From Mycolicibacterium thermoresistibile (GTDB lineage Bacteria > Actinomycetota > Actinomycetes > Mycobacteriales > Mycobacteriaceae), in NCBI RefSeq assembly GCF_900187065.1, contig NZ_LT906483.1, forward strand, positions 3,410,001-3,474,000: a stretch of DNA of 64,000 nt. The letters are read 5' to 3'. This document shows, one piece after another, positions 53,603 to 62,273 of the stretch; position 1 is the first letter of the stretch, and the number at the start of each line of letters is the position of its first letter. A program made the translations under genes and the position numbers. The notes beneath the pieces are model-generated. The model saw only the letters and a list, made by a program, of their open reading frames with translations. It had not been told where the DNA came from and made no database searches.

Positions 53603-54529
53603 CTAGTTGGTTGCGAGGGCCGGGGTTGGCTGGCTCGCGGGGTGTGAGGTGCCGGTGAGGGCGGCCTCGTACTCGGCTGGTGGGACGTAGCCGAGGGCTT
53701 CGTGCAGGCGTTCCTGGTTGTACCAGGCCACCCATCCGGCGGTGGCCAACTCGACGTCGTCGACGCTGCGCCAGGGTTTGCCGCGGTTGATTAACTCGGT
53801 CTTGTAGGCGGCGTTGACCGCTTCGGCGAGGGCGTTGTCATAGCTATCGCCGCGGGACCCCACCGAAGGGGCGATCCCGAGCTCGGCCAACCGGTCGGTG
53901 TATGTCAACGATAAGTATTGCGACCCTCGGTCGGAGTGATGGATCAACTCAGACAGGTCTGAGTCCGAGTGCCACACAGCATGATTGAATGCTTCCAGCG
54001 GTAGGTCCTCGGTGCGCATGCTGGCCGCGACTGCCCATCCCTTGATGGCTTTGGTGCAGGCGTCGGTGACGAACGCGGTGTAGCAGAACCCCTGCCAGGT
54101 CCGTACGAACGTGATGTCAGCAACCCACAGCCGGTCTGGGGCCTCAGCGCTGAACTGCCGGTTGACCAGATCAGCAGGCCGGCAGTGCGCAGGGTCGCTG
54201 ATCGTGGTGAACACCGGCTTACCGCGCTGCACGCCGCGCAGGCCGGCTTTACGCATCAACCGGCGGGTCTGCTCGCGGCCGACCCGCCAGCCGCGGCGTT
54301 TCATGGCGTGATGCATCTTCTTGACGCCATAGACCGAGAAGTTCTGCTCGTGGACGGTGCGCAGCTCGGCGATGAGGAGTTCATCGCGCATCGCCCGCTC
54401 TGATGGCGGGCGGGCCTTGGCGGCCCGATAGCCCCGGGAGGTGAGGAAACCGGCGATTGCTGCCCGCAGAACACGGCAAATGAGCTCGACCCCGAACTGA
54501 TCGCGATGCGCATCGATGAAGGCGATCAT
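53603..54529 (-). CDS. IS3 family transposase OrfB, copy 2
   Basis: A 308-residue protein identical in translation to the OrfB at 37351-38277, with the same DDE residues (WVADITFV, HHSDRGSQY, DNALAEAVN). It is intact, but its orfA is interrupted, so a fused OrfAB cannot be made from this copy. Confidence 0.95.
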   Translation of the reverse strand: MIAFIDAHRDQFGVELICRVLRAAIAGFLTSRGYRAAKARPPSERAMRDELLIAELRTVHEQNFSVYGVKKMHHAMKRRGWRVGREQTRRLMRKAGLRGVQRGKPVFTTISDPAHCRPADLVNRQFSAEAPDRLWVADITFVRTWQGFCYTAFVTDACTKAIKGWAVAASMRTEDLPLEAFNHAVWHSDSDLSELIHHSDRGSQYLSLTYTDRLAELGIAPSVGSRGDSYDNALAEAVNAAYKTELINRGKPWRSVDDVELATAGWVAWYNQERLHEALGYVPPAEYEAALTGTSHPASQPTPALATN

Positions 54530-54835
54530 TTCGTCGCGGGGCGGTCGAGCTCCGCTGCGAAAAACGCGGACGCAGACTTCAAAATCTCGTTAGCTCTGCG
54601 CAATTCGGCGTTCTCGCGCTTGAGCTTGCGGATCTCGGCGTGCTCAGTGCTGGTCACGCCGGGGCGCTGCCCGGCGTCAATCTCGGCCTTGCGCCGCCAC
54701 CGGCGCACCGATTCCTGCGATACACCAAGTTTGCTGGCTACAGACTTGATGGCCTCGAACTCAGAAACCCCTGAGTCTTCCATCGTGGTGTCCAACAACC
54801 GAAGCGCACGGTCACGAAACTCCGGCGAATACTTA

Positions 54836-55722
54836 CTGACCGTTTCAGAATGAGTTCGGCGTGGTAGATGGCGTTCCGGGACGGTTTCGGGCACCGTGTC
54901 GAGAGTGTCTGTTGATCTTGTTCCTGACGATCTGTGGGAGCGTGTAGCTCCGCTGCTTCCGCCCAGATCTGCCCGCCGGTTCCGGTTTCCGGGGCGCAAG
55001 CCGGTCGACGACCGGGTCGCCCTGGCCGGCATCATGTTCGTTCTGCGCACCAACGTGGCCTGGCGTGATGTGCCGGCAGAGACGATCGGGTGCAGCGGAG
55101 TGACCTGCTGGCGCAGGTTGCGGGAGTGGACCGAGGCCGGGGTGTGGCCGCGGCTGCACGAGATGCTGCTCGCGGAGCTGCGAGCCGCCGGGTTGCTCGA
55201 GATGGACGACGTCGCCGTCGACGGCTCGCACGTGCGGGCCCTCAAAGGGGGGATCACACGGGACCCTCACCGGTCGATCGCGGCCGCACCGGCAGCAAGC
55301 ACCATGTGATCGTCGACCGGCACGGAACCCCTCTTGCGGTGTCGCTGACCGGCGGAAACCGCCACGACGTCACTCAACTGATGCCGCTCGTCGAGGCGAT
55401 CCCCCGTATTCGAGGCCGGCGGGGCCGGCCGCGGAATCGGCCCCGCCGGTTGTTCGCCGACCGAGGCTACGACTACGACAAGTACCGAAACCTGCTTCGC
55501 GAAAAGGGGATCACCCCGATGATTGCCCGCCGAGGCGCCGCGCATGGCTCCGGGCTCGGCAAGGTCCGCTGGGTCGTCGAGCGGACCTTCGCTTGGTTGC
55601 ACCAGTTCAAGCGTCTGCGAACACGTTCCGAGGTACGAGCGGACTTGCATCAGGGGCTGCTCGAACTCGCGTGCAGCATCATCTGTTTGAGGCGACTGCG
55701 GAGATCATTCTGAAACCGTCAG
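54836..55722 (+). mobile_element. IS5 family (IS427 group) insertion sequence
   Basis: An 887-bp element with inverted ends CTGACCGTTTCAGAATGA (left) and CTGACGGTTTCAGAATGA (right, inverted), one mismatch. The target duplication is TTA (54833-54835 and 55723-55725). It has a single transposase gene read through a frameshift. Confidence 0.93.
54896..55713 (+). CDS. IS5/IS427 transposase made by a -1 frameshift
   Basis: The first frame (SVDLVPDDLWERVAPLLPP to VAVDGSHVRALKGG) passes into the second at a slippery AAAGGGGGG (55245-55253), continuing KHHVIVDRHGTPLAV. The DDE residues are Asp in VAVDGSHV, Asp in LFADRGYDYDKYR and Glu in VVERTFAWLHQFKRL. Shifting by -1 gives about 270 residues. This two-frame layout is normal for the IS427 group, so the gene is counted as whole. 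Confidence 0.88.
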
Positions 55723-55780
55723 TTACGTGGCATGTTCCTGATCCTCCTATACGGATCGGAACAAAACCTGGGGTACTTCA

Positions 55781-56570
55781 CGACGAAGACCGCCTCGATG
55801 ATGGCCCGACGCCGCCGCTGACCACCCCAACGGCCCAGCTCGCGAACCACCGCGGCCTCAAACCGTGCCAGCCCACGTCCCTTGAGCCGTTCCGGGCGGC
55901 CGTCACAGCGGTCGAGCACCACCGCCACAGCCGCACACCAGTTGCTCGAACCGAAGGGATCCGCCGCCGCCTCCAGCACCCCCGGCCAGACGCACTCCAG
56001 CAGGTCGCGCAGCTGCTGCACACACGCAGTGGCCTCGGTGACCAGCCGCTCACGGCGCGCTCCCAGCTGGCGCAGCCGCGCCCACGTCTCCTCAGCACGC
56101 TCGGGGCGGTAACAATGCAGCTGGGCCACCAGCCGCGCGATCAACATCGCATCCTTGTCATCGCTTTTGTCACGGGTGTAGTCCTCAGCTTCACGTGCCC
56201 GACCCACCAACATCGGGTTCACACACATCAACGTCATATCGCGTTGAGTGGCAAGCTGATTGAGCACCATCCAGCGATGCCCGGTCGGCTCACACCCCAC
56301 CGTCACACCACAGAACCCATGCTTGTGCGCCACGCGCTGCGCCCACTCCAGCACAGGACCCAATTCCCACGCCCGAGCCTTCACCGTCTTGCGGGCCAGC
56401 ACCTGCGAATCGTGATCACACACCACCACCGCCTGCTTCTTATCCGCCAGATCAATACCGACGATCACATGATCGGCCGGCACCAGCCGCCGCAGCTCGG
56501 CCAACTTGGCATTACGGCGCTTGTCACCACGCGACAGACCACTACCCTTGGACACGACGCCCTCCTCCAT
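55781..56570 (-). pseudogene. IS110 family transposase, C-terminus lost
   Basis: About 263 residues of the N-terminal RuvC-like DEDD domain remain: Asp in VIVGIDLADKKQAVV, Glu in GCEPTGHRW, and the Asp pair in DKSDDKDAMLIARL. The conserved transposase_20 domain with the catalytic Ser is missing, cut by the IS3 end at 55780. The start is uncertain; the ATG at 56568-56570 (MEEGVVSKG) is used, with an in-frame frame open to 56639. Confidence 0.85.
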
Positions 56571-56612
56571 GTCATTGGGACTCGAACCCGTCAACGACAT
56601 CAGGAGGGCGTC
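56556..56612. repeat. 11-bp inverted repeat at the IS110 left end
   Basis: GACGCCCTCCT (56556-56566) and AGGAGGGCGTC (56602-56612) are perfectly complementary, 35 bp apart, and straddle the proposed transposase start. It may be a structure of the IS110 left end RNA or a translation control hairpin. Confidence 0.5.
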
Positions 56613-56682
56613 GCCACTTTCATCACCAACACGCCGCATAGCTCTCTTACTACGGTCGCTCGCACAGGTGTGGCGGGCGGGT

Positions 56683-56696
56683 GGGGGTTAACCCCC
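56683..56696. promoter_or_regulatory. 14-bp perfect palindrome upstream of the kinase gene
   Basis: GGGGGTTAACCCCC lies 58 bp before the histidine kinase start. As a contiguous palindrome it may be an operator for the two-component system or, with its GC arms, part of a terminator for sequence to the left. Confidence 0.4.
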
Positions 56697-56754
56697 GTGG
56701 GGGTCTCCGGGAATCAGCGTGTCGCGCACCGCGGTCGATCCCTAGGTTGAAAGC

Positions 56755-58047
56755 ATGGTTGCAGTCACCGCGGAAACCGCACCCGCACCGGCACCCACGC
56801 GCACCGCCCGCCTCGGTGTGGTGCCCACGGCGTCGATGGTCACCGGCGCCGCGATCGCCCTGGTGTGGTTCTGGATTCCCCTGACCATCTTGATCGTCGG
56901 CATCAGCTCGATCCCATCAGTGATCGGCTTCCTGCTGGCCGGCGTGGTGTTCATCTATCTCATCCGCGGCGTGGAATGGGTCGAGCGGATCCGCAGCGAG
57001 GCGGTGTTCGGCATGGGCATCCCGATCCCGCCGCGCCGGCTCTCGCCGCACACGGGTTTCCAACGGTGGGCGCATCAGCTGTGGCTGGACATCAGCAGCG
57101 CCCGGTTCTGGAAGGCCGCGGCCCACCACTATCTGCGGATGAGCTACGACATGCTGGCCGTCGGCGTCGCGTTCGCCCTGCTGGCGTTCGCATTCCTCGG
57201 CCCCGCCGGCGCTATCGCCGTGCGCAACAGCGACGACAACGCCGGCCTGACCTTCCTGCCCCCGGCGCTGGCGGTGGTGCTGGCGGTCATCGCGGTCGCC
57301 GCCGCCGCGGCGATCCTGTTCTTCGCCCCGGCGGTGGACGCCCGCATCGACCGCTGGCTGCTGCCGCCGTCGTCGACCGAGGCGCTGCAACACCAGGTCA
57401 GCGCGTTGTCCGACGCCCGGGCGGGCGCGGTGTCCTCAGCCCAGACCGAACGGCACCGCATCGAACGCGATCTGCACGACAGCGTGCAGCCGCGGCTCGT
57501 GTCGCTGGCCATGACCATCGGGCTGGCGCAGACCAAACTCGACACCGACCTGCCCGCGGCGAAGAAGCTGATCGCCGAGGCCCACGAGGACGCCAAGAGC
57601 GCGCTGGCCGAACTGCGTGACGTGGTCCGCGGAATCGCCCCGACCATCCTCACCGACCGCGGTCTGGACGCGGCGCTGTCCGCGGTCGTACAGCGCGCCG
57701 AAACCTCCGGTGTGCCGACCACTCTGAACCTGCACCTGCCCCGACGGCTGCCGGAGGAGGTGGAGTCGGTCGCCTACTTCGTCGTCGCCGAGGCGTTGAC
57801 CAACGTCGTCAAACACGCCCAGGCCAGCCAGGCGGTGGTCACCGTGCGGTTGAACGAGACAGACAACACCCTGCAGGTGTCGGTGTTCGACGACGGCTGC
57901 GGCTCGGCACAGATCTCCGACCGGGACAACGCCACCGGGCTGCGCGGACTGGCCGAACGGGTCCGCGCCGCGCACGGCACATTCACCGTGTCCAGTCCGC
58001 CCACCGGTCCCACCATCGTCACGGCGGTGCTGCCATGCGGATCGTGA
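56755..58047 (+). CDS. sensor histidine kinase, NarL/DesK type
   Basis: A 430-residue membrane kinase. Hydrophobic segments lie at about residues 28-45, 52-72, 131-155 and 165-190, so the sensor is membrane-embedded without a large outside domain. HisKA_3 has RIERDLHDSVQPRL with phospho-acceptor His241; the ATPase domain has EALTNVVKHAQAS (N-box), DDGCG and GLRGLAERV. It overlaps the response regulator start by 13 bp, so both are coupled. The signal is unknown; envelope stress is a common theme for such systems. Confidence 0.93.
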   Translation: MVAVTAETAPAPAPTRTARLGVVPTASMVTGAAIALVWFWIPLTILIVGISSIPSVIGFLLAGVVFIYLIRGVEWVERIRSEAVFGMGIPIPPRRLSPHTGFQRWAHQLWLDISSARFWKAAAHHYLRMSYDMLAVGVAFALLAFAFLGPAGAIAVRNSDDNAGLTFLPPALAVVLAVIAVAAAAAILFFAPAVDARIDRWLLPPSSTEALQHQVSALSDARAGAVSSAQTERHRIERDLHDSVQPRLVSLAMTIGLAQTKLDTDLPAAKKLIAEAHEDAKSALAELRDVVRGIAPTILTDRGLDAALSAVVQRAETSGVPTTLNLHLPRRLPEEVESVAYFVVAEALTNVVKHAQASQAVVTVRLNETDNTLQVSVFDDGCGSAQISDRDNATGLRGLAERVRAAHGTFTVSSPPTGPTIVTAVLPCGS

Positions 58048-58679
58048 TCGCCGAGGACTCCGCGCTGCTGCGGGCCGGCATCGAGCGCATCCTCACCGAC
58101 GCGGGTCACGAGGTGGTGGCGGGCGTCCCCGACGCCACCGACCTGCTGCGGTTGGTCAACGAACTGCGGCCGGACCTGGCCATCGTCGATGTGCGGATGC
58201 CCCCCACGTTCACCGACGAGGGCATCCGGGCGGCCGCGCTGCTGCGCAGCCAGAATCCGGAGTCCCCGGTGCTGGTGCTGTCCCACTATGTCGAGGAACG
58301 CTACGCTGCAGACCTGATCGCCTCGGACACAAAAGGTTTCGGGTATCTGCTCAAGGACCGGGTGGCCGACGTGCCGGCCTTCCTCGATGCCGTCGAGGTG
58401 GTCGGGGGCGGCGGCACGGTGCTCGACCCGGAGGTGGTGTCACAGATCTTGGTGCGTTCACACCGGCGCAGCGCTCTCGATGAGCTTACCGCCCGAGAAC
58501 ACGACGTGCTGCGGCTGATGGCCGAGGGCAAGACCAATTCGGCGATCGCCGGTGCGCTGCACATCTCGATCGGCTCGGCGGAGAAACACATCGCGTCCAT
58601 CTTCACCAAATTGGGCCTGGAACCCGATGAGAGCGAGAACCGCCGCGTTCTGGCGGTGCTGCGCTATCTCGAATCCTGA
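58035..58679 (+). CDS. LuxR/NarL family response regulator
   Basis: A 214-residue regulator. Receiver domain: acidic pair in VIAEDSALL, phospho-acceptor Asp52 in AIVDVRMP, Lys in LLKDRV. The LuxR helix-turn-helix is at about residues 148-205 (ELTAREHDVLRLMAEGKTN, AEKHIASIFTKLGL). Partner of the kinase that precedes it. Confidence 0.95.
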   Translation: MRIVIAEDSALLRAGIERILTDAGHEVVAGVPDATDLLRLVNELRPDLAIVDVRMPPTFTDEGIRAAALLRSQNPESPVLVLSHYVEERYAADLIASDTKGFGYLLKDRVADVPAFLDAVEVVGGGGTVLDPEVVSQILVRSHRRSALDELTAREHDVLRLMAEGKTNSAIAGALHISIGSAEKHIASIFTKLGLEPDESENRRVLAVLRYLES

Positions 58680-58726
58680 AGCCCGAATCCTGAAGCCCCG
58701 AACTCGGAAGCAGCGAAAGGCAAGTC

Positions 58727-59587
58727 ATGACTACCCTCACTCCCCCACCGCCGCCGGCGCTGTCACCGGGCAGCCGCACCGCGCTGCGGGTGGTGCTCGT
58801 CGTCGCCGCGGCGGTCCTGCTGCTCGGCACACTCGTGGGACTCGGGGTGCTGGCATGGGGGGTCAGCACGGTGCGGGTGGTGGCCGACGAACAGGATCTG
58901 CCCGCCGAGATGCGCACCCTGACCATCGACACCGGAGATATCCCGGCCATGTTGCGGATCACCTCGGACTGGGAGACCCGCACACCGGTCGCCGAACTGC
59001 GGCTGGTGAACTCCTTCCGCGGCGGTGACCACCGGCTCCTGGTCACCACCGCCGGCGCCGACACCGAGATCCGCATCGACGGCAACCCGTCCCGCGTGAA
59101 CCGGTGGGGCCGCGCCGCGGAGGTCACCGTCACCCTGCCGCCTGATCAGGCCCGCCGCCTGCACCTCACCACCCGCCAACAGGCCGGGGTGCTGCTGGCC
59201 CAGACCGACCTCGACGAGCTGACCGCCGGCACCAGGCACGGCCGGATCATCCTCAGCGGCGACGCCCGCCGCATCGAGGCGCACAGCCAGAACGGCGGAG
59301 TCAAAGCCCGCCAGGCGATCTCGGTCACCGAGTCGTTCCGGGCCACCACCGGCGAGGGCGAGATCGACGTCGAATTCCGCGACGCCCCGCCCCGCACCGT
59401 GCACGCCACCACCCGACGGGGTGCGGTGGTGCTGGGCCTGCCCGGCAGCGGCCCATATCTGGTGCACGCGCAGGCCGGCGGATCGACGCGGGTGCGGGTC
59501 CCCGAGACCACCTCGCCCACCGCGGCGACCGCGGAGGTGACGGCCCGCGCCGATGAGGGCAATGTGCTCATCGAACAGTCCGGCTGA
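58727..59587 (+). CDS. membrane-anchored DUF4097-like protein
   Basis: A 286-residue protein. Residues 1-20 are Pro-rich and cytoplasmic, one transmembrane helix spans about 22-46 (LRVVLVVAAAVLLLGTLVGL), the rest is outside the cell and built of repeated beta strands (DARRIEAHSQNGGVKA, FRATTGEGEIDVEF, HATTRRGAVVLGLPG). Such DUF4097/DUF4098-like beta-helical proteins often sit next to two-component or anti-sigma genes. It lies 47 bp behind the response regulator and is a likely target or sensor partner. Confidence 0.8.
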   Translation: MTTLTPPPPPALSPGSRTALRVVLVVAAAVLLLGTLVGLGVLAWGVSTVRVVADEQDLPAEMRTLTIDTGDIPAMLRITSDWETRTPVAELRLVNSFRGGDHRLLVTTAGADTEIRIDGNPSRVNRWGRAAEVTVTLPPDQARRLHLTTRQQAGVLLAQTDLDELTAGTRHGRIILSGDARRIEAHSQNGGVKARQAISVTESFRATTGEGEIDVEFRDAPPRTVHATTRRGAVVLGLPGSGPYLVHAQAGGSTRVRVPETTSPTAATAEVTARADEGNVLIEQSG

Positions 59588-59604
59588 AGCCGGGCGGGGC
59601 GCGG

Positions 59605-60705
59605 TCACGACCGCGCCGGCAACTCCGCGGCCAGGCCGGTGAGGATGTCGGCGGCGGGGCCGGCGGTGATCGACCGGTAGCCGGTTCCCGCCCACACATT
59701 GGTGCCGTGCGGGTCCCCGGCCCGCGCCGCGGCCGCCCGCACGGGACTGGTCAGATGGTGCACCTGCGGATAACCGAACGGCGCGGCATCCTCGTGTTCG
59801 TCGATGAACCGGTTGCGCAACCCGCGGGCGTAGCGGCCGGAGAACGCGCGGGTGAGCGCCGTTTCGGTGAACTGCGGATCCCGCAGCGCCGCCCGCTGCG
59901 TCGGGCCGGTACCGGCTTCGTCGGCCAGCAGGAACGCGGTGCCCGCCTGCACCGCCACCGCCCCGGCGGAGATCGCCCCGGCCACCCCGGCCGCGGTGAC
60001 CAACCCGCCGGCGGCGACCACCGGGATGGACAGCCGCGCGCTCACCGCCGCCACCAGGTCCAGCAGCGGCTGATCGGCCGGCAGCACCGTCGGATCGAAG
60101 GTGCCGCGATGTCCTCCGGCCGCGGCGGCCTGGGCCACCACCGCGTCCACCCCGCAGGCCTCGGCCGCTTCGGCCTCGGCCACCGTCGTGACCGTCGCGA
60201 TGGTGGTGATGCCGACGTCGCGCAGCCGGGCACATTCATGGGCCGAGGGCAGGCCGAAGGTGAACGACACCACCTCGGGCCGCAGGTCGGCCACCACGTC
60301 GAGTTTCGCCGCCCAGTCGTCGTCATCGAAGCGCGGTTCGCCGAGCGCCACACCGTACCGTTCGGCCTCACCGGCGAGGTGCTGTGCGTACCGCTCCAAC
60401 TCGGCGGTGAACGCGGTATCCGGTTGTGGGGTGAAGAGATTGACCCCGATCGGGCCGGTGGTCAACCGGCGGGCGGCGGTGATCCGGTCGGCGAGGGTGG
60501 CGGCGCTCAGGTATCCGGCCGCGAGGAATCCGAGCCCGCCGGTCTCGCTGCCCGCGGCGGCCAGCTCGGGAGTGGACGGTCCGCCCGCCATCGGGGCGAC
60601 GACGATCGGGTGGCGCAGGTCGCGCAGGTCGAAGCGGGCGCCCGAACCCGAGCGGGCCCCGGAAAGCGGGCCGGCGCCACTCGAACGGGTTGGGGAATCC
60701 GTCAT
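59605..60705 (-). CDS. nitronate monooxygenase (2-nitropropane dioxygenase family)
   Basis: A 366-residue FMN-dependent TIM-barrel enzyme. It shows HPIVVAPMAGGPSTPELAAA near residue 32 (in family form), VDAVVAQAAAAGGHRG near residue 180 (the conserved AGGH loop), PVVAAGGLV near residue 220 and GTAFLLADEA near residue 248. It oxidises nitronates such as propionate 3-nitronate. ATG at 60703-60705 overlaps the GNAT stop by one base. Confidence 0.9.
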   Translation of the reverse strand: MTDSPTRSSGAGPLSGARSGSGARFDLRDLRHPIVVAPMAGGPSTPELAAAGSETGGLGFLAAGYLSAATLADRITAARRLTTGPIGVNLFTPQPDTAFTAELERYAQHLAGEAERYGVALGEPRFDDDDWAAKLDVVADLRPEVVSFTFGLPSAHECARLRDVGITTIATVTTVAEAEAAEACGVDAVVAQAAAAGGHRGTFDPTVLPADQPLLDLVAAVSARLSIPVVAAGGLVTAAGVAGAISAGAVAVQAGTAFLLADEAGTGPTQRAALRDPQFTETALTRAFSGRYARGLRNRFIDEHEDAAPFGYPQVHHLTSPVRAAAARAGDPHGTNVWAGTGYRSITAGPAADILTGLAAELPARS

Positions 60706-61268
60706 CACCGCACCGCCTTGGCAAACAGCAGCACGTCCTGCGGCTCGCTGCCGAGGTTGGGCAATACGGCGTACCGGGCCAGCCGGCCCTCCAGCGTCAG
60801 TCCGCAGCGGCGCAGCACCGCCGCCGACGCCGCGTTGTCGACGTGGCACACCGCCCACAACCGGTACACCCGCTCATCGCGGCTGACGGCGTCGATCAGC
60901 AGCGACAACGCCTCGGAGGCAAGGCCCCGGCCCCACCACCGCCGGCCGAGGCAGTAGCCGAATTCCACCGCATGGGGTTCCGGGCGCCGCCATCCGCAGA
61001 GACCGACCACGCCGACCCCGGTCAGGTCCATCACCCAGGTGCGGTCGGTGTCGGCACCTGAATCGGCCTTCGAACCGGCCCTGGCATTCGCGTTGAAGAT
61101 GGTGTCGATGACGCGGCGGGTCTCCCTGACGTCGACGTGCGGGCGCCAGGACACGAAACGCGCCACCTGCGGGTCGCTGCACACCCGGCTGAACAGCGTG
61201 TCGGCGTCGTCCGTGCGGGGTGGACGCAACCGGACCCGGGGTCCGGCCAGGGTCTCGACCGTGGTCAT
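60705..61268 (-). CDS. GNAT family N-acetyltransferase
   Basis: A 187-residue acetyltransferase of the RimJ/RimL-type group. RLRPPRTDDADTLF opens the fold, EFGYCLGRRWWGRGLASEAL near residue 105 includes the acetyl-CoA loop, and NAASAAVLRRCGLTLEG near residue 147 is the typical late motif. ATG at 61266-61268. The acceptor is unknown. First gene of a two-gene operon with the monooxygenase. Confidence 0.9.
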   Translation of the reverse strand: MTTVETLAGPRVRLRPPRTDDADTLFSRVCSDPQVARFVSWRPHVDVRETRRVIDTIFNANARAGSKADSGADTDRTWVMDLTGVGVVGLCGWRRPEPHAVEFGYCLGRRWWGRGLASEALSLLIDAVSRDERVYRLWAVCHVDNAASAAVLRRCGLTLEGRLARYAVLPNLGSEPQDVLLFAKAVR

Positions 61269-61353
61269 GACCTCATCCTGCACCCGTCTGGTGAAACATG
61301 TACGCCGCCGCACCGCCGACTGTTAGCCTCAGTCCAGCTGTTCGGGGGGAAAG

Positions 61354-61698
61354 GTGAACGAGATGAGGCTGTCACCCACGAGGATCACCGTTGCTGTCGG
61401 CGCCGCGGCGCTGGCGCTGAGCACGGGTGGTGGTGTCGCCGCCGCGCAACCCGGCATGGACCGGTTGATCAATACGACGTGCAGCTACAACCAGGTGGTG
61501 GCGGCGCTGAACGCGCACTCACCCGCGCTGGCCGAGGAGTTCGCACAGGCTCCCCTCGCCCAGCGGATGGTCAGCCAGTTCATCGCCGCGCCGACCCAGC
61601 GGCGTCAGCAGCTCGCGCGGCAGGCGATGGCCACCTCGGCCGGCCAGGAGTACTTCGGGTCGATGATCCAGGTGGCTGACACCTGCAACAACTTCTGA
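61354..61698 (+). CDS. hemophore-related small exported protein
   Basis: A 114-residue protein. The signal peptide covers residues 1-33 (TVAVGAAALALSTGGGVAAAQ), leaving about 80 residues with two Cys (TTCSYNQ near residue 43 and DTCNNF near the end) that probably form a disulfide. The NQVVAALNAHSPALAEEF pattern matches the mycobacterial hemophore-related family with Rv0203-like members, which bind haem outside the cell. GTG start after GGGGGAAAG. Confidence 0.85.
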   Translation: MNEMRLSPTRITVAVGAAALALSTGGGVAAAQPGMDRLINTTCSYNQVVAALNAHSPALAEEFAQAPLAQRMVSQFIAAPTQRRQQLARQAMATSAGQEYFGSMIQVADTCNNF

Positions 61699-61736
61699 GC
61701 GGTCCCGCGGCCGAGGGTTGACCGTCGCGGCACGGT

Positions 61737-62213
61737 TCAGGGCACCGTGTGGCCGCGCTGGCGTTCCTGGCGCTGATAGTCGGCGGCCAGCTGCCGGACG
61801 TGGTCGGGCAGCTCACCGGCGGCGACGTCGGCCAGGCTGGTCTGCTCGAGCACCCAGCGCATGCTCGCGCGCAGTGCCCGCCACACGTCGGTGAGGGCGG
61901 CGGTCGGCCCGGAATAGGGCAGGTCACCCAGCCCCATGTCGCGGACGCTGGCCAGCGGCCCGTCGATGCAGCGCAGCACGTCGGCGATGCTGATCTGGTC
62001 CGGCGGGCGGGCCAGCGAATATCCCCCGTCGCGGCCGCGGTGACTGCGGACCAACCGGGCGGTGCGCAGTTCGGCGAGGATGTCGACGAGAAACTGCGCG
62101 GGGATGCCCTGCGCCTTGGCCAGATCGTCGGTCTTGACGATCACGCCCTCGTCGGCGGCCGCCAGTTGCACCATCGCGCGCACCGCGTACTCCGCCTTCG
62201 CCGACATCCGCAT
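61737..62213 (-). CDS. Rrf2 family transcriptional regulator
   Basis: A 158-residue winged-helix regulator ([56 protein letters not shown]). The Cys ligands of Fe-S type Rrf2 proteins (IscR, NsrR, RsrR) are absent, so it probably does not hold an iron-sulfur cluster. In mycobacteria such a gene beside cysNC/cysQ points to sulfate-assimilation control (CymR-like), which is inference. Confidence 0.9.
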   Translation of the reverse strand: MRMSAKAEYAVRAMVQLAAADEGVIVKTDDLAKAQGIPAQFLVDILAELRTARLVRSHRGRDGGYSLARPPDQISIADVLRCIDGPLASVRDMGLGDLPYSGPTAALTDVWRALRASMRWVLEQTSLADVAAGELPDHVRQLAADYQRQERQRGHTVP

Positions 62214-62273
62214 GTGCGGATTGTCGCATCCGTCGGCAGCGGTTTCGGCGTGGCTACCGTCGCTGAGCGACCG

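Larger units (their letters stand above)
54526..55733 (-). pseudogene. IS3 family transposase OrfA, copy 2, split by IS5/IS427
   Basis: The start codon and first codons (MPR, 55733-55726) are separated from the remaining 102 codons (54835-54526) by the 887-bp insertion. Removing it with one copy of TTA gives the same 318-bp gene as copy 1. Confidence 0.92.
53581..55780 (-). mobile_element. IS3 family element, copy 2, carrying an IS5/IS427 insertion
   Basis: The same perfect terminal repeats TGAAGTACCCCAGGTTTTGT as copy 1. Without the 887-bp insert and its 3-bp duplication the length is 1310 bp, identical to copy 1. The flanks (TCT left, CGA right) do not match, so no target duplication remains. 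Orientation is opposite to copy 1. Confidence 0.92.

Noticed and set aside
53566..55795. Similar outward flanks of IS3 copy 2 (CGGTCCTCGTC and inverted CGGTCTTCGTC) as a sign of inverted target pieces
   Set aside because: Similarity is limited to 10 of 11 bases and does not extend further, so chance or a weak target preference is enough.
58763..60235. 490-codon minus-strand frame over the DUF4097-like gene
   Set aside because: Shadow with Gly/Arg/His repeats; the plus-strand membrane protein and the minus-strand nitronate monooxygenase in another phase explain the region.
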